From Clostridia bacterium (GTDB lineage Bacteria > Bacillota > Clostridia > Oscillospirales > CAG-272): 9,150 nucleotides of DNA. The notes below the pieces were generated by a model. It had not been told where the DNA came from and made no database searches. It saw only the letters and a program-made list of their open reading frames with translations. Below, in pieces: positions 7,138 through 9,150 of the stretch. The stretch spans positions 1 through 9,150 of the forward strand of contig JAFTLM010000253.1 of NCBI GenBank assembly GCA_017455945.1, written 5' to 3'. The translations under genes and the position numbers were made by a program. Numbering within the stretch: position 1 is the first letter of the stretch; every line of letters starts with the position of its first letter.

Positions 7138-8385
7138 TCACACCAGGTCATTGACCTGCTCATACAATACCCTGTCAACGGGATCATACAGAATGTCAAA
7201 AGAAGTATTATTAAGGCAAAGATTTTTGACGTTTCTGAAGCAAGGAACGGGGCGGTCACTCTTTCCGATATGGAAGGTTCTTCCCTTCACCGTAAACTTA
7301 CAGTTGTCAAAATATATGTCCTCCGGCACCGCATCGGGTCTTCCTATTACCTGTGGAAAGTCTCCGCTTACTGAGGTAACCTCCGAGAATCGGATATTTT
7401 TAAATCTTCCGTACAGGTTGTCTGGGTGAATTATAATTCTTATAGGCGATTCCTCAACCCTGTCGAACACGATATTGCTGAAGAGCAGATTTTCAACCAC
7501 GGTAGCCTCTTTACCCACGTCGGTCGGTGCGGAGTGGTCGGGAAGTTCAACAACAAAACCCACCCTGGAATCTGTGACAACAAGGTCGGAAAGCACGCAG
7601 TTCCTGATAGTACCGTCGTTTCGCCACGCAATACGAACAGCCTGGTGTTTGGTTGAAAGCACACAGCCCTTTACAACTACTCTTTCGCAAACTCTGTTCT
7701 TTGAGAGCGTGTTGTTATTAGCTCGGATAATAATACTGTCGTCACCCGAATGAATCACACAGCCCTCCACCAAAATATCACTGGAGCAGTTTATATGGAC
7801 TCCGTCTGCATTGGGATAGTGGGGGTTACAATAAATCTTTATTTTTGATACCGTTACATATTGGGAATTATTGATCCAATATCCCCAACCTCCTGCCATT
7901 TCAAACATTGTAACGTCCTCTATTTTGATGTTTGTACATCCCATAACCAAAACCATACGTGCAGGGGCAAATTCGGTCTTTCTCACGTAATTTGTCATTC
8001 CGTCTTCATTATGTACAGGTTCGCAATATGCACTGCCGTTGCAATCTATCTTGCCCATACCGATAAGCGAGGCGTTTTCTATATATCCGAAATATATAAG
8101 GCAGTTTGCTGAATTGCGAGGTGCCGCCTTGACGTTCCACTCGGGGCAGTCAAAGTCGGGAAAATCGTCGGCATTTCCGCTTGCCTTGAGCGTTGCGTTT
8201 GCTTCAATACGCAATTCAACGCAAGAACGCATAAACAGCGTTCCCGAAACGAAAACGCCTCCCTCTACCGACACGGTTCCACCTCCGTTTTTCGCACAGT
8301 CGTCAATAGCCGCCTGAATAAAAGAAGTGTTCAATGTCACACCGTCCGGCGTTGCTCCGTAATCTTTTACATCATAATTTTTCAT
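7138..8385 (-). CDS. Glycoside hydrolase family 28 (polygalacturonase-like) protein with divergent active-site motifs
   Basis: The 415-residue protein starts with the beta-helix entry motif of pectinases (YDVKDYGATPDG, then a GGGTVSVEGGVFVSG segment) and continues as a right-handed beta-helix with regular repeats to the end. The three GH28 acidic residues are present: Asp194 in PNADGVHIN, and Asp215 and Asp216 in HSGDDSIII. The usual GHG motif reads KHQ (His247 kept). The RIK motif that binds the substrate carboxylate is not found; the aligned stretch seems to be GFVVELP near 276-282. No signal peptide is present, so it should work in the cytoplasm on oligomers. Family members cleave galacturonan or rhamnogalacturonan. 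The changes leave the substrate open. AAGGAG at 8398-8393 supports the ATG at 8385. It is the first gene of the minus-strand run and has its own -10 box. Confidence 0.87.
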   Translation of the reverse strand: MKNYDVKDYGATPDGVTLNTSFIQAAIDDCAKNGGGTVSVEGGVFVSGTLFMRSCVELRIEANATLKASGNADDFPDFDCPEWNVKAAPRNSANCLIYFGYIENASLIGMGKIDCNGSAYCEPVHNEDGMTNYVRKTEFAPARMVLVMGCTNIKIEDVTMFEMAGGWGYWINNSQYVTVSKIKIYCNPHYPNADGVHINCSSDILVEGCVIHSGDDSIIIRANNNTLSKNRVCERVVVKGCVLSTKHQAVRIAWRNDGTIRNCVLSDLVVTDSRVGFVVELPDHSAPTDVGKEATVVENLLFSNIVFDRVEESPIRIIIHPDNLYGRFKNIRFSEVTSVSGDFPQVIGRPDAVPEDIYFDNCKFTVKGRTFHIGKSDRPVPCFRNVKNLCLNNTSFDILYDPVDRVLYEQVNDLV

Positions 8386-8405
8386 TGTTTTTCTCCTTAG
8401 TTTAC

Positions 8406-8416
8406 ATTATATAACA
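8406..8416 (-). promoter_or_regulatory. Likely promoter -10 region of the GH28-led gene run
   Basis: On the minus strand TGTTATATAAT contains a perfect TATAAT (8411-8406). It overlaps an extended form, TGnTATATA (8416-8408). No good -35 box is seen 15-19 nt upstream, which fits an extended -10 promoter or one that needs an activator. Transcription would start near 8401-8399, almost at the ribosome binding site at 8398, giving a leader of only about 14-17 nt. Confidence 0.55.
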
Positions 8417-8500
8417 CGCTATGGTTGTTTTTCTTAATTGGTTCTCATCAATGCAACGACACTCTCCACGGTTGTCCCTTTAGGTAGGGAGTCTACTACC

Positions 8501-8531
8501 GAATGAGTTCTATTAAAACCAATACTCATTC
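8501..8531 (-). repeat. Inverted repeat across the stop codon of the zinc-ribbon gene
   Basis: GAATGAGT (8501-8508) and ACTCATTC (8524-8531) form an 8-bp stem around a 15-nt loop that holds the tandem stops TAA and TAG of the zinc-ribbon gene. A weaker 5-bp hairpin, GGTAG/CTACC (8483-8500), lies just beyond it on the downstream side. Neither is followed by a T tract, so they are not a standard terminator. They could protect the transcript end or be chance. Confidence 0.4.
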
Positions 8532-8764
8532 ATCTTTGATAGGAACTCTTTTGTCATGGGGAAACCCGACCTTTCCCCTATGACAGAATCGACACCACAA
8601 TGAGGACAGATTGCTGTTCCTTCTGTATCTTCAATCCAGTCTGTTATTTCCTTTGGGTCAAAAATCTTTAAACAAAAGAAGCAGCCGCACTTTTGGTCGT
8701 TCAACAATGCTTTTTTATGATTGGAACAAAATTTATGTGCTTCTACAATTCTACTATCTTCCAA
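8513..8764 (-). CDS. Small zinc-ribbon protein, conserved, unknown function
   Basis: The 83-residue soluble protein has two cysteine pairs that look like one zinc ribbon, Cys28/Cys31 (CGCFFC) and Cys53/Cys56 (CPHCG), with further Cys13 and Cys26. The middle (FDPKEITDWIEDTEGTAICPHCGVDSVIG) resembles, from memory, small proteins annotated only as conserved or cytoplasmic in many bacteria. The start is TTG at 8764, chosen because a full AGGAGG lies 8 nt upstream (8778-8773) and no ATG in this frame lies nearby. A likely promoter stands before it. A hand count gives 90 G/C in 240 bases (8521-8760, about 38%), lower than the neighbouring genes, so it may have been acquired separately. It stands between an rRNA methyltransferase gene and the glycosidase run, with no visible functional link to either. 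No function can be assigned. Confidence 0.8.
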   Translation of the reverse strand: MEDSRIVEAHKFCSNHKKALLNDQKCGCFFCLKIFDPKEITDWIEDTEGTAICPHCGVDSVIGERSGFPMTKEFLSKMNEYWF

Positions 8765-8772
8765 CTCTTGTT

Positions 8773-8778
8773 CCTCCT
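8773..8778 (-). promoter_or_regulatory. Ribosome binding site supporting a TTG start
   Basis: A full AGGAGG lies 8 nt before the TTG at 8764 and decides this non-ATG start for the zinc-ribbon gene. Confidence 0.85.
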
Positions 8779-8786
8779 AACGCAAA

Positions 8787-8815
8787 ATTGTATATCAGAC
8801 TACTGTTCTTGTGAC
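8787..8815 (-). promoter_or_regulatory. Likely promoter of the zinc-ribbon gene
   Basis: On the minus strand GTCACA (8815-8810) and TACAAT (8792-8787) are separated by 17 nt and match the consensus at 4 and 5 of 6 positions. An overlapping TGnTATACA gives an extended -10 alternative. Transcription would begin near 8780, only a couple of bases before the AGGAGG, so the leader would again be very short. Confidence 0.5.
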
Positions 8816-8838
8816 GCCTTCAAATCTTTTGTATGAAC

Positions 8839-9150
8839 TTAAATGCGAACATAATCATCGGCCTTTTCCCTACTCAAACAGACAACGCTTTCGACGTGTC
8901 CTGTTCTGGGGAACATATCCACGGGAGTAACACGTCCTATTGTATAGCCCAAGTCTTTGAAAATTGCACAATCTCTTGCGAGGGTGTCGGGATCGCAGGA
9001 GACGTATACTATTCTATCCATTTCTCGCTTTGAAAGGTAGTGTATAAGCTCGGGTTCAAGCCCCTTTCTCGGTGGGTCTACTATAACCGTAGCATTTGAG
9101 ATTATTCCGCCCTCTCTTTCGGCATTGTCAAGGAGCTTTTCGGCATCTCC
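8839..9150 (-). CDS. 23S rRNA (uracil-C5) methyltransferase, RlmCD/RumA family, C-terminal part (5' partial)
   Basis: The frame is open to the window edge at 9150, so only the last 103 residues are seen. They carry the end of a TrmA/RumA-type SAM-dependent methyltransferase: VDPPRKGLEPE (motif IV, residues 24-34 of the fragment), the catalytic cysteine in YVSCDPDTLARD (Cys52), and the general-base glutamate in GHVESVVCL (Glu87). Such enzymes add a methyl group to C5 of specific uracils in 23S rRNA or tRNA; most Bacillota have members of the RlmCD type, so that is the likeliest identity. The fragment cannot separate RlmCD from other RumA-like paralogues. Seventy-four bases lie between its stop and the zinc-ribbon start, and I see no clear terminator there. 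Confidence 0.92.
   Translation of the reverse strand, partial: GDAEKLLDNAEREGGIISNATVIVDPPRKGLEPELIHYLSKREMDRIVYVSCDPDTLARDCAIFKDLGYTIGRVTPVDMFPRTGHVESVVCLSREKADDYVRI

Noticed and set aside
6354..7154. A 266-codon plus-strand open frame opposite the gamma-glutamyl hydrolase gene
   Set aside because: Its translation has no recognisable family signature and is cysteine- and hydrophobic-rich in the way of antisense shadows; the minus strand has a complete catalytic triad and good ribosome binding site.
8417..8500. A terminator, riboswitch or operator between the zinc-ribbon and GH28 genes
   Set aside because: Only a weak 5-bp hairpin without a T tract and no clear palindromic operator or conserved riboswitch motif could be seen by eye.

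Overview
The window looks like chromosome from an anaerobic Bacillota, most likely an uncultured gut-type Clostridia. Supporting signs are a flavodiiron-type oxygen/NO defence protein with a rubredoxin partner, strong AGGAGG-type ribosome binding sites, GTG and TTG starts next to good Shine-Dalgarno sites, and AT-leaning intergenic DNA between genes of moderate GC. The lineage is inferred from protein style, not from a marker gene. No tRNA, rRNA, CRISPR array, insertion sequence or phage gene was seen. No gene-free stretch exceeds about 130 bases.

Left end, plus strand: the 3' part of a flavodiiron (FprA-like) protein fused to a flavin reductase domain and a short rubredoxin domain (1-822), followed 31 nt later by a stand-alone rubredoxin (854-1015). 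A strong hairpin at 1023-1053 closes this unit. The rest of the window is on the minus strand. Facing the hairpin is a lipid (diacylglycerol) kinase-family gene (1712 to 1073) that has lost its nucleotide-binding core and changes frame at the lesion, so it is a pseudogene.

Middle, minus strand, in reading order: GH28 pectinase-like hydrolase (8385-7138), C26/PuuD-type gamma-glutamyl hydrolase (7064-6366), GH39-type glycosidase (6352-5054), APH(3')-like small-molecule kinase (5057-4272), SGNH/GDSL hydrolase (4258-3635), OmpR-type response regulator (3582-2908) and sensor histidine kinase (2911-1832). Gaps are 73, 13, -4, 13, 52 and -4 nt. A near-perfect -10 box lies before the first gene, a UUCG-loop terminator overlaps the last stop codon, and I see no convincing terminator in between. 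This may be one seven-gene transcription unit. The enzymes have no signal peptides, so they should act in the cytoplasm on imported oligosaccharides or glycoconjugates. A plausible scheme is removal of sugar, acyl and gamma-glutamyl groups followed by phosphorylation of a product, with the two-component system as regulator. That scheme is inference; no transporter lies in the window.

Right end, minus strand: a small AT-richer gene for a zinc-ribbon protein of unknown function (8764-8513, TTG start) with its own likely promoter, and the C-terminal part of a 23S rRNA uracil-C5 methyltransferase (RlmCD/RumA family) that runs off the window at 9150.
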